From Bacteroidales bacterium (GTDB lineage: Bacteria; Bacteroidota; Bacteroidia; Bacteroidales; UBA932): a DNA stretch of 64,000 nt. The notes below the pieces were generated by a model. The model was not told where the DNA came from, searched no databases, and saw only the letters and a list, made by a program, of their open reading frames with translations. The stretch spans positions 27,695-91,694 of the forward strand of contig JAFYLU010000084.1 in NCBI GenBank assembly GCA_017550025.1, read 5' to 3'. The translations under genes and the position numbers were made by a program. The stretch's first letter is position 1; every line of letters starts with the position of its first letter. Below, in pieces: positions 7,802 through 16,764 of this stretch.

Positions 7802-9979
7802 ATGCCTATCAATCAGACAACTAATGTAACCACAGCCCTCATGGAGGCTTATGGAATCGCTACGGAAAAAAGGAACGAGTTCCTTACGCCGGAGCACCTG
7901 CTGGCCGGTTACCTCAAGGACAAGGACTTCTGGGATGCATTCTGCCGATGCGGAAATGCAGAACTCCTTGAAGGTAAGATATATGAACATCTGAACAGCC
8001 TTGAGGCAGTACCTGAAGACATGGAACTGTCAATCGAGATTTCGGCGCAGCTGCAGGAAGTATTTGAAACTGCTGCAGAAACGGCGGAAAGTGCCGGAGT
8101 CAATACTGTGCAGACTCATCACATGATCTTTGCATTCTTCAGACTTGAAGACTCATATGCAAGGTTTCACCTCGAGAACTGCCTGACATGCAGCATCCCG
8201 GATTTTCTCAACTCGCTGATAGGCATATCATCGGAAGAAACATCTGAGACCGTGGAGAGCAGCGAGAAATGGATCAGGTACTTCAAGCCACTCAAACAGG
8301 TGAACAGACTCATAGGCCGTACCGAAGAGACCGCAAGGATTCTCCGCGTGTTATGCAGGAAGACAAGGAGCAACGTGCTTCTCGCCGGAGGACGCGGATG
8401 CGGCAAGACAGCAGTCGCAGCCGGAGTAGCCGCTCTTCTTGAAAAAGGGAAGGTACCGGAAAGACTGAAGGGATCTGCATTGATGGAGCTGAATGTGAGC
8501 ATGCTGCTCAGCGGCACACAATACAGGGGCGACCTTGAAGGCAGAATACAGACTATCATGGATTCCGTAGCGCAGGAGGGCGGAATCATCGTATATATCG
8601 ACGAGCTCCGTTCGCTTGGCGGACTGAACAGGATGGACGATGGCTCAAAGGATATCCTGAGCCTCCTCATTCCATATTTCAAGTCCGGTTCCGTGAAATT
8701 CATCGTTTCTGCTACTCAGGAAGAAATCAAGAAGCTCGGATCGCATGATTCAGGAGCATTGGGACTCTTCCGCCAGATTGACATAGACGAACCTGGAGAT
8801 GCCGATGCGGAAAAGATACTGAAGGGCATACTCCCCGATCTTGCTGAACATCACAAGGTAAAATATGACAAGGACACGGTGGCACATGCCGTAGCCATGA
8901 GCAGGAGATACATGCTCGACCGCTGCCTGCCAGACAAGGGAATCGATCTTCTGGATGAGGCAGGAGCATATGCAGAGACACATGGGGAGGAAAAGGTCAG
9001 CAGGAAGACAGTGGATCTGGCCCTGGCCGATATCTGCAGGATTGATGTGGAAGCATCTTCAAGCGACACGAAAGAGGATCTGTTCAATATGGAAGAGCGT
9101 CTCGGCAAGAAGATCTTCGGACAGCAGAAAGCCATCAAGGCAGTTACGGAAGCAATACTCATGTCAAAGGCCGGTCTTCTCGACAGCAACAAGACCATCG
9201 GAAACTTCCTTTTCGTAGGTCCTACAGGAGTCGGCAAGACAGAACTCTCCAAAGTCCTCGCGCAGCAGCTTCATGTTCCGCTTCACCGTTTCGACATGAG
9301 CGAATACTCTGAAAAGCATGCAGTTGCAAAGCTCATCGGTTCTCCTGCCGGATATGTCGGATATGACGATGGAGGAATCCTGACAGACACTGTCCGCAAG
9401 AATCCATATTGCGTGCTGCTGCTCGACGAGATAGAAAAGGCTCATGAAGACATATATAATCTGTTGCTTCAGGTGATGGACTACGCCGTCATCACTGACA
9501 ACAAGGGTCGCAAGGTAGATTTCAGGAACGTCATCCTCATCATGACATCGAACGCCGGAGCACGCTATGCACACAAGGCTTCTGTAGGTTTCGAAAGAAA
9601 GGTGAATGCAGGAGAGGCGATGGCAAAGGAGGTCAAGAATGTATTCGCACCTGAATTCATCAACAGGCTCACCTCTGTCGTCGTCTTCAATGACATGGAC
9701 AGAAAGATGGCTGGACTTATCCTCGAGGACAAGATCAGCAAGCTGGAGTCTAGACTGCTGGCCAGAAAGGTAAGACTCCAGATTGAGCCGGAAGCATTCG
9801 ACAAGCTTCTCGACGAAGGCTTTTCACCGGAATACGGAGCAAGGGAGATAGAACGCGTCCTCAACGCAAGACTCACACCGCTCCTTATGAGGGAGATACT
9901 CTTCGGCAAGCACAAAGGAGGCTTCAAGGCGACAGTAAGGACAACAGAAGAAGGATTCATCATACATACAGAGAAATGA
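7802..9979 (+). CDS. clpA: ClpA, Hsp100 unfoldase of ClpAP
   Basis: This is a 725-residue double-ring AAA+ unfoldase. It has a Clp N domain (about residues 1-145), NBD1 with Walker A GGRGCGKT (about 196-203) and Walker B IIVYIDE, and NBD2 with GPTGVGKTE (about 473) and VLLLDEIEKAH. The SVGF segment in NBD2 corresponds to the ClpP-docking IGF/IGL loop. A ClpB-type middle coiled coil is absent, which separates it from ClpB and fits ClpA. It shares a 4-bp ATGA overlap with aat. The ClpP partner is encoded at 18132-18800. Confidence 0.94.
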   Translation: MPINQTTNVTTALMEAYGIATEKRNEFLTPEHLLAGYLKDKDFWDAFCRCGNAELLEGKIYEHLNSLEAVPEDMELSIEISAQLQEVFETAAETAESAGVNTVQTHHMIFAFFRLEDSYARFHLENCLTCSIPDFLNSLIGISSEETSETVESSEKWIRYFKPLKQVNRLIGRTEETARILRVLCRKTRSNVLLAGGRGCGKTAVAAGVAALLEKGKVPERLKGSALMELNVSMLLSGTQYRGDLEGRIQTIMDSVAQEGGIIVYIDELRSLGGLNRMDDGSKDILSLLIPYFKSGSVKFIVSATQEEIKKLGSHDSGALGLFRQIDIDEPGDADAEKILKGILPDLAEHHKVKYDKDTVAHAVAMSRRYMLDRCLPDKGIDLLDEAGAYAETHGEEKVSRKTVDLALADICRIDVEASSSDTKEDLFNMEERLGKKIFGQQKAIKAVTEAILMSKAGLLDSNKTIGNFLFVGPTGVGKTELSKVLAQQLHVPLHRFDMSEYSEKHAVAKLIGSPAGYVGYDDGGILTDTVRKNPYCVLLLDEIEKAHEDIYNLLLQVMDYAVITDNKGRKVDFRNVILIMTSNAGARYAHKASVGFERKVNAGEAMAKEVKNVFAPEFINRLTSVVVFNDMDRKMAGLILEDKISKLESRLLARKVRLQIEPEAFDKLLDEGFSPEYGAREIERVLNARLTPLLMREILFGKHKGGFKATVRTTEEGFIIHTEK

Positions 9980-10620
9980 TATTCCAGCTTGACAATGCTA
10001 CAGAATTTCCGGATCCGAGATACGGAAACAAAGACGGTTTCTATGCAGTAGGAGGAAAGATAAGCCCCGAGAGCCTTGCAAAGGCATATCCCATGGGTAT
10101 ATTCCCCTACTACGCTTTCCGTCGCGAGCCTGTCATATGGTGGGCTCCGCAAGAGAGATTCGTGATATTTCCGAATGAGATCCATGTCTCTCATTCCATG
10201 CGTAACATGATGAACAAGAACCGCTACCGCTGTACAATAAATGAAGCTTTCCCGGAAGTTATCGCTGGGTGTGCCTGCACAGACAAGAGAATAGAAGACG
10301 AAGATGCATGGCTCGGACCGGACCTTGTGGACATCTGGCTGGAACTGAATGAGATGGGACTTGCCAAAAGTGTGGAGGTATGGGAAGATGATGTCCTTGT
10401 CGGCGGGCTCTACGGATTCACATGCGGAAGGGCATTCATAGGGGACAGCATGTTCTCACTGGTTCCCAATGCATCTAAACTGGCAATGATCCACCTTGCG
10501 AGGCACATGGAAGCCATGGGAGGAGGAATCATCGACTGTCAGCTGGAAACACCGCATCTCAAATCGATGGGCGCACGATATATCTCTTATGACGAGTATC
10601 TGAAATTCACCAGATCATAA
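9976..10620 (+). CDS. aat: Leucyl/phenylalanyl-tRNA-protein transferase
   Basis: This 214-residue transferase adds Leu or Phe to proteins with N-terminal Lys or Arg, creating N-degrons read by ClpS. Typical family segments are FPDPRYGNKDGFYAVGG near the N-terminus, YPMGIFPYY, and the WWAPQERFVIFP motif. GGLYGFTCGRAFIGDSMFS is also conserved. It overlaps clpA by 4 bp and converges with the threonine aldolase gene, overlapping it by 6 bp at the 3' ends. Confidence 0.95.
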   Translation: MIFQLDNATEFPDPRYGNKDGFYAVGGKISPESLAKAYPMGIFPYYAFRREPVIWWAPQERFVIFPNEIHVSHSMRNMMNKNRYRCTINEAFPEVIAGCACTDKRIEDEDAWLGPDLVDIWLELNEMGLAKSVEVWEDDVLVGGLYGFTCGRAFIGDSMFSLVPNASKLAMIHLARHMEAMGGGIIDCQLETPHLKSMGARYISYDEYLKFTRS

Positions 10621-11640
10621 CATTGCCTCAAGAGCATCGACAGCTTCTGGCTTTGTTGCCCAGCTGGTGCAGAAACGGACTGCTGTATGCCCGTCATCAA
10701 CTTTCTGCCAGATAGAGAATCTGAACTTCTCCGAAAGTCTGTGAAGTGTCTGATTGTCAAGTATCGGAAACTGCTGATTCGAAGGACTGTCAACAAGGAA
10801 GCTGTATCCCCTTTCCTTGAACACATGTCGTATCCTCATGGCCTGTTCAACAGCATGTCGGGAAAGCTCAAAATACAAGCCGTCTTCAAATAAGGTCAGG
10901 AACTGGATGCCGAGAAGGCGTCCTTTCGCGAGCATGCCTCCGTTCTGCTTGATAAAATATCTGAAATCCTTCTTCAGGGCGTCATTGACGATGACAACAG
11001 CCTCTCCGAACAATGCACCTTGCTTGGTACCTCCGAGATAGAAGACATCTGCATAAGAGACGATATCTTGCAGGGTGACATCACATCCTTCGGAAGCAAG
11101 GCCGTATCCCATCCTCGCGCCATCTATGAAAAGAGGAAGCCCGAATTCGCGGCAGACTTCATTCAGAGCCTGAAGCTGGGATTTTGAATATACTGTTCCC
11201 ACTTCAGAAGAGAAGGAAATGTACACCATACCCGGCTGAACAGTATGTTCAGGGCCGTCTTCCTCATAATGGGCAACGACTGCAGCACGCACAGCTTCTG
11301 CAGAAAGAAGGCCATCTTGAGCTTCAATGGCAAGGACCTTATGTCCGCTATGCTCGATGGCACCTGTCTCATGAACATTGATATGTCCGGTATGGGCGCA
11401 GATGACTCCCTGATACGGCTTGAGGACAGATGAAATCACCGTAGCATTGGCCTGAGTGCCGCCTACAAGGAAATGGACATCGACATCTTCCCTTCCGCAG
11501 GCCTTTCTCACCGCTTCACGGGCTGCTTCACAATATGGATCCTCACCATATCCGACTGTCTGTTCAAGATTGGTCCTGACAAGACGTTCCAGAATCCGCG
11601 GATGCGCTCCTTCGCTATAATCACACTGAAACTGTATCAT
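10615..11640 (-). CDS. ltaE: Low-specificity L-threonine aldolase
   Basis: This 341-residue PLP enzyme of fold type I cleaves threonine or allo-threonine to glycine and acetaldehyde. The PLP-binding lysine lies in YLGGTKQGALFGEA. The LVGGTQANA loop and LFIDGARMGYGL (Asp and Arg contacts) are also present. It could equally be annotated as beta-eliminating lyase family, since substrate preference is not readable from sequence. Glycine produced here can feed the glycine cleavage system at 57.8-63.5 kb. It stands alone on the minus strand and converges with aat. Confidence 0.85.
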   Translation of the reverse strand: MIQFQCDYSEGAHPRILERLVRTNLEQTVGYGEDPYCEAAREAVRKACGREDVDVHFLVGGTQANATVISSVLKPYQGVICAHTGHINVHETGAIEHSGHKVLAIEAQDGLLSAEAVRAAVVAHYEEDGPEHTVQPGMVYISFSSEVGTVYSKSQLQALNEVCREFGLPLFIDGARMGYGLASEGCDVTLQDIVSYADVFYLGGTKQGALFGEAVVIVNDALKKDFRYFIKQNGGMLAKGRLLGIQFLTLFEDGLYFELSRHAVEQAMRIRHVFKERGYSFLVDSPSNQQFPILDNQTLHRLSEKFRFSIWQKVDDGHTAVRFCTSWATKPEAVDALEAML

Positions 11641-11663
11641 ACCGCCATGAATTATGCAGATTA

Positions 11664-12422
11664 TTACTTCTTCTCGACAAGCCTTACCTCATAGAGCTTC
11701 GGCCAGTTCTTTCCTGTCAGGTATATCTTTCCGTCTGCAGGGTTGTATGCGATTCCGTTGAGGACATCTGTTGTAGGAGTCCGTAACTCTTTAGGCAGCA
11801 AGCCTCTGCAGTCTACGATACCCTGTATCCTTCCGTCCTTAGGATTGATGATCACGATTTCATCAGATGTATAGACATTCGCCCATATCTTTCCGTCAAT
11901 GTACTCAAGCTCATTGATAAAACGAATCGGCCTGTCCTCTATGGTAACCCTGACCTTGCGGTCAAGAGCAAAGTTCTCATTCATGAAATAAAGATAGGCG
12001 GAACCGTCTGAAGCTATAAGTTGCTTTCCGTCTGTTGTGATGCCCCAGCCCTCACGAGGATACTTCCAGCTTGACTTGTATTCGAGGGTTTCTGCATCAT
12101 AGACAAAGGCCATCTTCGTCTCCCAGGTGAGGATGTAAAGATTGCCTTTCCACATCACCGAACCTTCAACAAAATACTTGTCATCAAAGTCCAGCCTCTT
12201 CAAAGCCTTGCCTGTCTGCATATCTACCATCCTGAAGGTAGACTTTCCGTGCAGACCGGTACTCTCGTACAACTGGCCTTCATGGAAGAAAAGACCTTGT
12301 GTATAGGATTCTGTATCATGCGGATATTCGGCCACAACTTCCAGACTATATTCCTTCACTTGCGCATCAGCACACGAAAGAATGAGAAGTGACATCAATA
12401 TTATCGTAAAAACGGTTCTCAT
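11664..12422 (-). CDS. Secreted glutaminyl-peptide cyclotransferase
   Basis: This 252-residue beta-propeller-type glutamine cyclotransferase forms N-terminal pyroglutamate on exported proteins. The N-terminus carries an export signal with a possible lipobox (L-I-L-S-C, Cys17), although cleavage after A-D-A to expose Gln is also possible. Family features are YTQGLFF, YESTGLHGKS, WGITTDG and the ELEYIDGKIWANVY segment near the C-terminus. In Bacteroidetes many exported proteins start with Gln after signal cleavage, which fits the role. It ends 24 bp upstream (in genomic order) of the aldolase start and may be cotranscribed with it. Confidence 0.88.
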   Translation of the reverse strand: MRTVFTIILMSLLILSCADAQVKEYSLEVVAEYPHDTESYTQGLFFHEGQLYESTGLHGKSTFRMVDMQTGKALKRLDFDDKYFVEGSVMWKGNLYILTWETKMAFVYDAETLEYKSSWKYPREGWGITTDGKQLIASDGSAYLYFMNENFALDRKVRVTIEDRPIRFINELEYIDGKIWANVYTSDEIVIINPKDGRIQGIVDCRGLLPKELRTPTTDVLNGIAYNPADGKIYLTGKNWPKLYEVRLVEKK

Positions 12423-12488
12423 CAGTGTTTTTATTCATATATCAGAACACAAAATTAGCTAAAAAAAACAATTTGAGAAAATAATCAC

Positions 12489-12496
12489 TAACTTTG
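12489..12496 (+). promoter_or_regulatory. -7 promoter box for the steroid reductase gene
   Basis: TAACTTTG matches TAnnTTTG and is 21 bp before the ATG at 12518. Because the longer open frame would begin inside this box (TTG at 12494), the box also supports the ATG start. Confidence 0.6.
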
Positions 12497-12517
12497 CGAG
12501 GATATACTGACTGCACA

Positions 12518-13297
12518 ATGAGTACATACTATATTATAATGTCATGCATGGCCGTAATGGCTGTAATAGTATTCGTAGCCCTCTTCTATTTCAAGGCAGG
12601 CTACGGATATCTGTCCACTTCCAACTGGGGACCGAAGATAGGCAACAAGACAGCATGGGTACTGATGGAGGCCCCGGCATTCCTGTTTCTTCTCTACTAT
12701 ACAGTCCGTTTTGCCTTGTCCGGAGCAGATACCGGCAACTCAAAGGTCGTGCTCTACATCATGGCCGGACTTTACCTTCTCCATTACTTCCAGAGGTCAT
12801 TCATCTTTCCTCTTCTTATGAGAGGAAAGAGCAAGATGCCGATTGCAATCATGCTCATGGGACTGGTATTCAACACATTGAATGCTTATCTCATCGGAGG
12901 ATGGCTCTATAGTGAAGCTCCTGCAGGCATGTACGGAATCAACTGGCTGTGGAGCCCCCAGTTCATTACAGGTGTCATTGTCTTCTTTGCCGGAATGATC
13001 ATCAACCTTCATTCCGATCATGTGATCCGCAATCTCCGCAAGCCAGGAGACACAAAGCACTACATTCCGCGCAAAGGACTTTACAGATATGTGACTTCGG
13101 CAAACTATTTCGGAGAATTTACCGAATGGACAGGATACGCCATCCTTACATGGTCACCTGCCGGACTGCTTTTCGCGATCTGGACTTTCGCAAACCTCGG
13201 CCCGCGTGCTAAATCCCTTACCGAGAAATACGAGAGTGAATTCGGCGACGAGTACAGAAAACTGAACAAGAAACATCTCATACCATTCATATGGTAA
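12518..13297 (+). CDS. SRD5A-type 3-oxo-5-alpha-steroid 4-dehydrogenase (5-alpha-reductase)
   Basis: This 259-residue polytopic membrane protein strongly resembles animal steroid 5-alpha-reductases, not just the broad DUF1295 group. Residues matching the SRD5A active site are Glu51 in M-E-A-P, Tyr90 in LLHYFQRSF, HSDH at 166-169 followed by NLRKPGDT, and ANYFGE (195-200) with E203-W204. It should reduce the delta-4 bond of 3-oxo steroids or bile acids to the 5-alpha form using NADPH. It precedes an old yellow enzyme gene by 44 bp, a pairing known from bile-acid-modifying Bacteroidetes. The native substrate is inferred. Confidence 0.88.
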   Translation: MSTYYIIMSCMAVMAVIVFVALFYFKAGYGYLSTSNWGPKIGNKTAWVLMEAPAFLFLLYYTVRFALSGADTGNSKVVLYIMAGLYLLHYFQRSFIFPLLMRGKSKMPIAIMLMGLVFNTLNAYLIGGWLYSEAPAGMYGINWLWSPQFITGVIVFFAGMIINLHSDHVIRNLRKPGDTKHYIPRKGLYRYVTSANYFGEFTEWTGYAILTWSPAGLLFAIWTFANLGPRAKSLTEKYESEFGDEYRKLNKKHLIPFIW

Positions 13298-13341
13298 TAA
13301 CATCATCCCTGTCTTAAAAAGGAGATGAACAATAAATAATT

Positions 13342-14598
13342 ATGAGCGAATTATTTACACCATACAAGATCGGCCCGATAGAGTTGAGGAACCGCACCAT
13401 CAGATCTGCGGCATTCGAGGCCATGTGTCCAGGTCAGAGGCCTTCAAAGGAACTCTTCGACTACCACACCGCTGTTGCGCGTGGAGGAATCGGCATGACT
13501 ACCGTCGCTTATGCTGCAGTATGCAGGAGCGGCCTTTCATTTGAAAACCAGCTCTGGATGCGCGAGGAGATTGTTCCGGAGCTTAAGAAGCTTACTGACG
13601 CAATCCATGCTGAAGGGGCAAAGGCATCTATACAGCTCGGGCACTGCGGCAACATGTCGCACAGAAGCATATGCGGATGCATGCCATACGGAGCAAGCCG
13701 AGGCTTCAACCTCTACTCCCCTACCTTCGTACAGAAGATGAACATGGAGCAGATCAATGAGGTCGCTGACGCATACGGAAGAGCAGTAGAACTTGCCATA
13801 GAGGCTGGATTTGATGCAATCGAGATCCATGCAGGTCACGGATACCTCATATCGCAGTTCCTTTCTCCTTATACAAATCACCGTCGTGACGAGTTCGGAG
13901 GAAGTCTCGACAACAGGATGCGCTTCATGAGAATGTGTGTAAGCAAGGCTGTTGCTGCCGGTAAGGGAAAGATAGCTCTCTTTGCAAAGCTCAACACCCG
14001 TGACGGATTCAAGGGAGGCCAGGAGACAGACGAGCTGATCGAGGTTGCAAAGGAGCTCCGCAATCTTGGTGTGGAAGCGATCGTGCTTTCCGGAGGCTTC
14101 GTAAGCCGTCACCCTCAATATGTGATGCGAGGACAGTTCCCGGTAAAGGCCATCGTTCATTATTTCCCATGGAGCAAATGGTGGCTGAAGGCTGGAGTGG
14201 GACTGGCTGGAAAGATAGTAGCTCCGACAGTACCTTTCAAGAAGCTTTTCTTCATGGAGGATGCGCTTAAGTTCCGTGAGGCCATGCCGGATTTCCCATT
14301 CGTATATGTAGGAGGAGTTGTGTCGCGCGAAACTGCAGATGAAGCTATCGGAAAGGGGTTCCCGATGATACAGATGGGACGCGCCGTACTCGAGGACACG
14401 GATTTCGTGAACAAGATGAAGGCAGACGAACATCACTGCAGCGGATGCACCCACAGCAACTTCTGTATCGGAAGAATGTATTCGAAGTCAATGCAGTGCC
14501 ATAAGCATTGCGAGGACATCACACCGGCTTTAAGAAAAGAAGTCGAGCGTCTTGACAGACAGAACGACAAGATGGAGAGGAAGCTCGGATATAAATAG
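13342..14598 (+). CDS. Old yellow enzyme family NADH:flavin oxidoreductase, possible 5-beta-reductase
   Basis: This 418-residue TIM-barrel flavoprotein of the NADH:flavin oxidoreductase family is related to BaiCD/BaiH and 2,4-dienoyl-CoA reductase N-domains. Motifs include FTPYKIGPIELRNR at the start, HAGHGYLISQFLSPYTN with NHRRDEFGG, and a C-terminal Cys cluster (C-x2-C-x6-C, then C-x3-C) suited to a 4Fe-4S centre. The separate FAD/NAD domain of BaiCD is absent, so it is a short form. Cotranscription with the 5-alpha-reductase suggests stereo-complementary steroid ring A reduction or dehydrogenation. A general enoate reductase role cannot be excluded. Confidence 0.85.
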   Translation: MSELFTPYKIGPIELRNRTIRSAAFEAMCPGQRPSKELFDYHTAVARGGIGMTTVAYAAVCRSGLSFENQLWMREEIVPELKKLTDAIHAEGAKASIQLGHCGNMSHRSICGCMPYGASRGFNLYSPTFVQKMNMEQINEVADAYGRAVELAIEAGFDAIEIHAGHGYLISQFLSPYTNHRRDEFGGSLDNRMRFMRMCVSKAVAAGKGKIALFAKLNTRDGFKGGQETDELIEVAKELRNLGVEAIVLSGGFVSRHPQYVMRGQFPVKAIVHYFPWSKWWLKAGVGLAGKIVAPTVPFKKLFFMEDALKFREAMPDFPFVYVGGVVSRETADEAIGKGFPMIQMGRAVLEDTDFVNKMKADEHHCSGCTHSNFCIGRMYSKSMQCHKHCEDITPALRKEVERLDRQNDKMERKLGYK

Positions 14599-14612
14599 TT
14601 CATTGAAATATA

Positions 14613-14944
14613 TAGGTAGAACGCTTCTGTCGCTGATTTTATATCAGAGGAAAGTCCGGACTGGGTAGGGCGACCTGCTGTGGAAAGCACAGATGGGAGT
14701 AATTTTATGAATGCCGTAACAGAAAACAAACCGCCCGCAAGGGTAAGGGTGAAACCGTGAGGTAAGAGCTCACGACGCCATATGGCGACATATGACGGTG
14801 ACGGCACCAGGTCCAGCAAGACCATGTATACTGGCATGATTCACGCTTCGGCATGAATCGAAAGGGCTGCCCGCTCTTTGTCAGGGGGTAGGTTGCGAAG
14901 ATAAATGACAGATTAAAACAGAACCCGGCTTACGGTTCTGCCTA
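14613..14944 (+). ncRNA. rnpB: RNase P RNA, class A
   Basis: The 332-nt sequence has the conserved RNase P RNA landmarks in order: AGAGGAAAGTCCGGACT near 14646, ACAGAAAACAAACCGCCC near 14719, GGGTAAGGGTGAAACCG near 14740, and the 3' GGTTGCGAAGATAAATGACA region near 14890. The ends TAGGTAGAAC and GTTCTGCCTA pair to form P1. It begins only 14 nt after the oxidoreductase stop, with no obvious promoter of its own, and ends at a terminator. Confidence 0.96.
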
Positions 14945-14950
14945 TTGCAC

Positions 14951-14979
14951 AAGGGTTGGCTTCGTCCAGCCCTTTTTTA
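14951..14979 (+). terminator. Terminator of rnpB
   Basis: AAGGGTTGG pairs with CCAGCCCTT (one G-U) around a short loop and is followed by a run of T. It lies immediately after the RNase P RNA. Confidence 0.85.
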
Positions 14980-15010
14980 TTTGTGCATATTGATTCTCAT
15001 TCAAATGATG

Positions 15011-15018
15011 TATCTTTG
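15011..15018 (+). promoter_or_regulatory. -7 promoter box for the radical SAM gene
   Basis: TATCTTTG lies 7 bp before the ATG at 15026, with ATTG 18 bp upstream (14989-14992). This gives an almost leaderless transcript and argues against the earlier in-frame starts. Confidence 0.55.
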
Positions 15019-15025
15019 CAGGCAC

Positions 15026-16687
15026 ATGAAAATCCTCTGGCTAGACATAAACAGTTCATACTCCCATTCATCGGTAGCCCTGCCTGCGATTCATGCACAG
15101 GTTCAGGACAGAAAGGAATGGGAATGGTGCGTGGTGCGCGGCACTATCAATGATAATCCCGGAAGCATAGCTGCTGCAGTTGCAGAGCATCAGCCTGATG
15201 TGATCGCGGCCACATTCTGGCTTTTCACCCATCAGATGCAGATAGAGGTGCTTTCCCGCGCCGTGCAACTGATTGACGGAGCGAAGATTGTGTGCGGCGG
15301 CCCAGAATTCCTTGGTGACAACGAATCTTTTCTCCGCAATCACAGCTTTATTACAGCTGTAATAAGAGGAGAAGGAGAAAGAGCATTACCGGAATTCCTG
15401 ACTGTCATGGAAGACAGCCCGAACTGGGAGAAGGTGGAAGGCCTGTGCTGGATCGGCAGCAAGGACGGCAGTTACCATGACAACGGAACAGCCCGTGTTG
15501 CAGACTTCGCCTCATTGAGATACCCGGAAGAAAGCACGTTCTTCAACTGGGAGAAGCCTTTCGTACAGCTGGAGACCACCAGAGGTTGCTTCAACACATG
15601 CGCATTCTGCGTAAGCGGAGGAGAAAAGCCGGTCAGGTATCAGAGCATCAGCCAGGTAGCAGCGAGACTTGAAAAAATTTGTGCCCATGGAATAAAGGAC
15701 ATCAGGGTTCTGGACAGGACATTCAACTACGACATAGACCGCGCATGCGAGATGCTGGGCCTGTTCGCGCAGTATGAAGGAAAGATGCGGTTCCACCTTG
15801 AGATTCATCCTTCTCTTATCTCCGGAGCACTGAAGGAAAATCTGGAGCGAATGCCTGAAGGCCTTCTTCATCTTGAAGCCGGAATCCAGAGTCTTGACAG
15901 CAAGGTCCTCGAAGAAAGCGGAAGAAGAGGAAGCCTTGACTCATCACTCAAGGGACTGGAATACCTCTGTTCATCGTCCAACCTGCAGACACATGCCGAC
16001 CTGATAGCCGGACTCCCGGAATACACCTTGGATATGCTCCATTCAGACATCGCAAGACTTGTTGCTATGGGAGTTGACGAGCTTCAGATCGAATCACTCA
16101 AGGTCCTGCCAGGAACCCGTATGAGGAGTGAGGCGAGGGAAAAAGGACTGAAGTTCTCCCCTATGCCTCCTTACGAGATACTTCAGACTCCGGTGATGTC
16201 CCCAGGTGAAATCAGAAAGGCAATGCAGATTTCGAGGATGATCGATCTCTATTACAATTCAACCGCATGGCAGAAGGTCACAAGAAAGATGATATGCGAC
16301 CACCCGGGATTTGCAGAAGAATTCACCGGATACCTCCATGAGATGATGGTGCTGAATTCTCCGGTCAGCCTTGAAAGGCGAGGCATCATATTGTATCAGT
16401 ATTGCAAGACCCATCACCCGGAGATGGTTACCGACATCACGGTTGCATGGATTCAGGCCGGATTCTCCCTGATGAAGGAACCTGCCGGCAAGACCGTCAA
16501 AATCAAACACCTCGATGCGTTCCTAAAAGAGAATGACTTATGCATGTCTGCAGAATACGGACAGGCCTCACCTACCCACCGCTATTACCTGCTGACCTCA
16601 TCAGACAGGCTCATCCTTTTCGGCTACGATTCGGAAAATCACCAGCCCGCACCAGTATTCATGGCATCTCTCTCCCCTATTCTATAG
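15026..16687 (+). CDS. B12-binding-domain radical SAM protein, DUF4080 type
   Basis: This 553-residue protein begins MKILWLDINSSYSHSS. A longer frame exists but would start inside the rnpB end and terminator. Residues 1-130 resemble a B12-binding domain. The radical SAM cluster is C-F-N-T-C-A-F-C near residue 192, preceded by L-E-T-T-R-G. The C-terminal third matches DUF4080. Family members are unassigned enzymes. The lack of an obvious D-x-H-x-x-G in the B12 domain suggests that cobalamin may be bound weakly or not at all. No cotranscribed gene hints at a substrate. Confidence 0.85.
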   Translation: MKILWLDINSSYSHSSVALPAIHAQVQDRKEWEWCVVRGTINDNPGSIAAAVAEHQPDVIAATFWLFTHQMQIEVLSRAVQLIDGAKIVCGGPEFLGDNESFLRNHSFITAVIRGEGERALPEFLTVMEDSPNWEKVEGLCWIGSKDGSYHDNGTARVADFASLRYPEESTFFNWEKPFVQLETTRGCFNTCAFCVSGGEKPVRYQSISQVAARLEKICAHGIKDIRVLDRTFNYDIDRACEMLGLFAQYEGKMRFHLEIHPSLISGALKENLERMPEGLLHLEAGIQSLDSKVLEESGRRGSLDSSLKGLEYLCSSSNLQTHADLIAGLPEYTLDMLHSDIARLVAMGVDELQIESLKVLPGTRMRSEAREKGLKFSPMPPYEILQTPVMSPGEIRKAMQISRMIDLYYNSTAWQKVTRKMICDHPGFAEEFTGYLHEMMVLNSPVSLERRGIILYQYCKTHHPEMVTDITVAWIQAGFSLMKEPAGKTVKIKHLDAFLKENDLCMSAEYGQASPTHRYYLLTSSDRLILFGYDSENHQPAPVFMASLSPIL

Positions 16688-16730
16688 TCGACCATCAGCG
16701 TCCAAACCACTGACATACAACATTTTAAGC

Positions 16731-16764
16731 TATCATCGTTGCGCAAATGTGCGCAACGATGATA
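16731..16764. repeat. Perfect 15-bp inverted repeat
   Basis: TATCATCGTTGCGCA (16731-16745) and its exact reverse complement (16750-16764) are separated by 4 nt. They sit in the gap between the radical SAM gene and clpX. No T-run follows on either strand, so it is either a factor-aided terminator of the upstream gene or an operator-like or REP-like palindrome. Confidence 0.7.

Noticed and set aside
13537-14454. 305-residue open frame on the minus strand
   Set aside because: It is antisense to the old yellow enzyme gene, whose motifs and length are clear.
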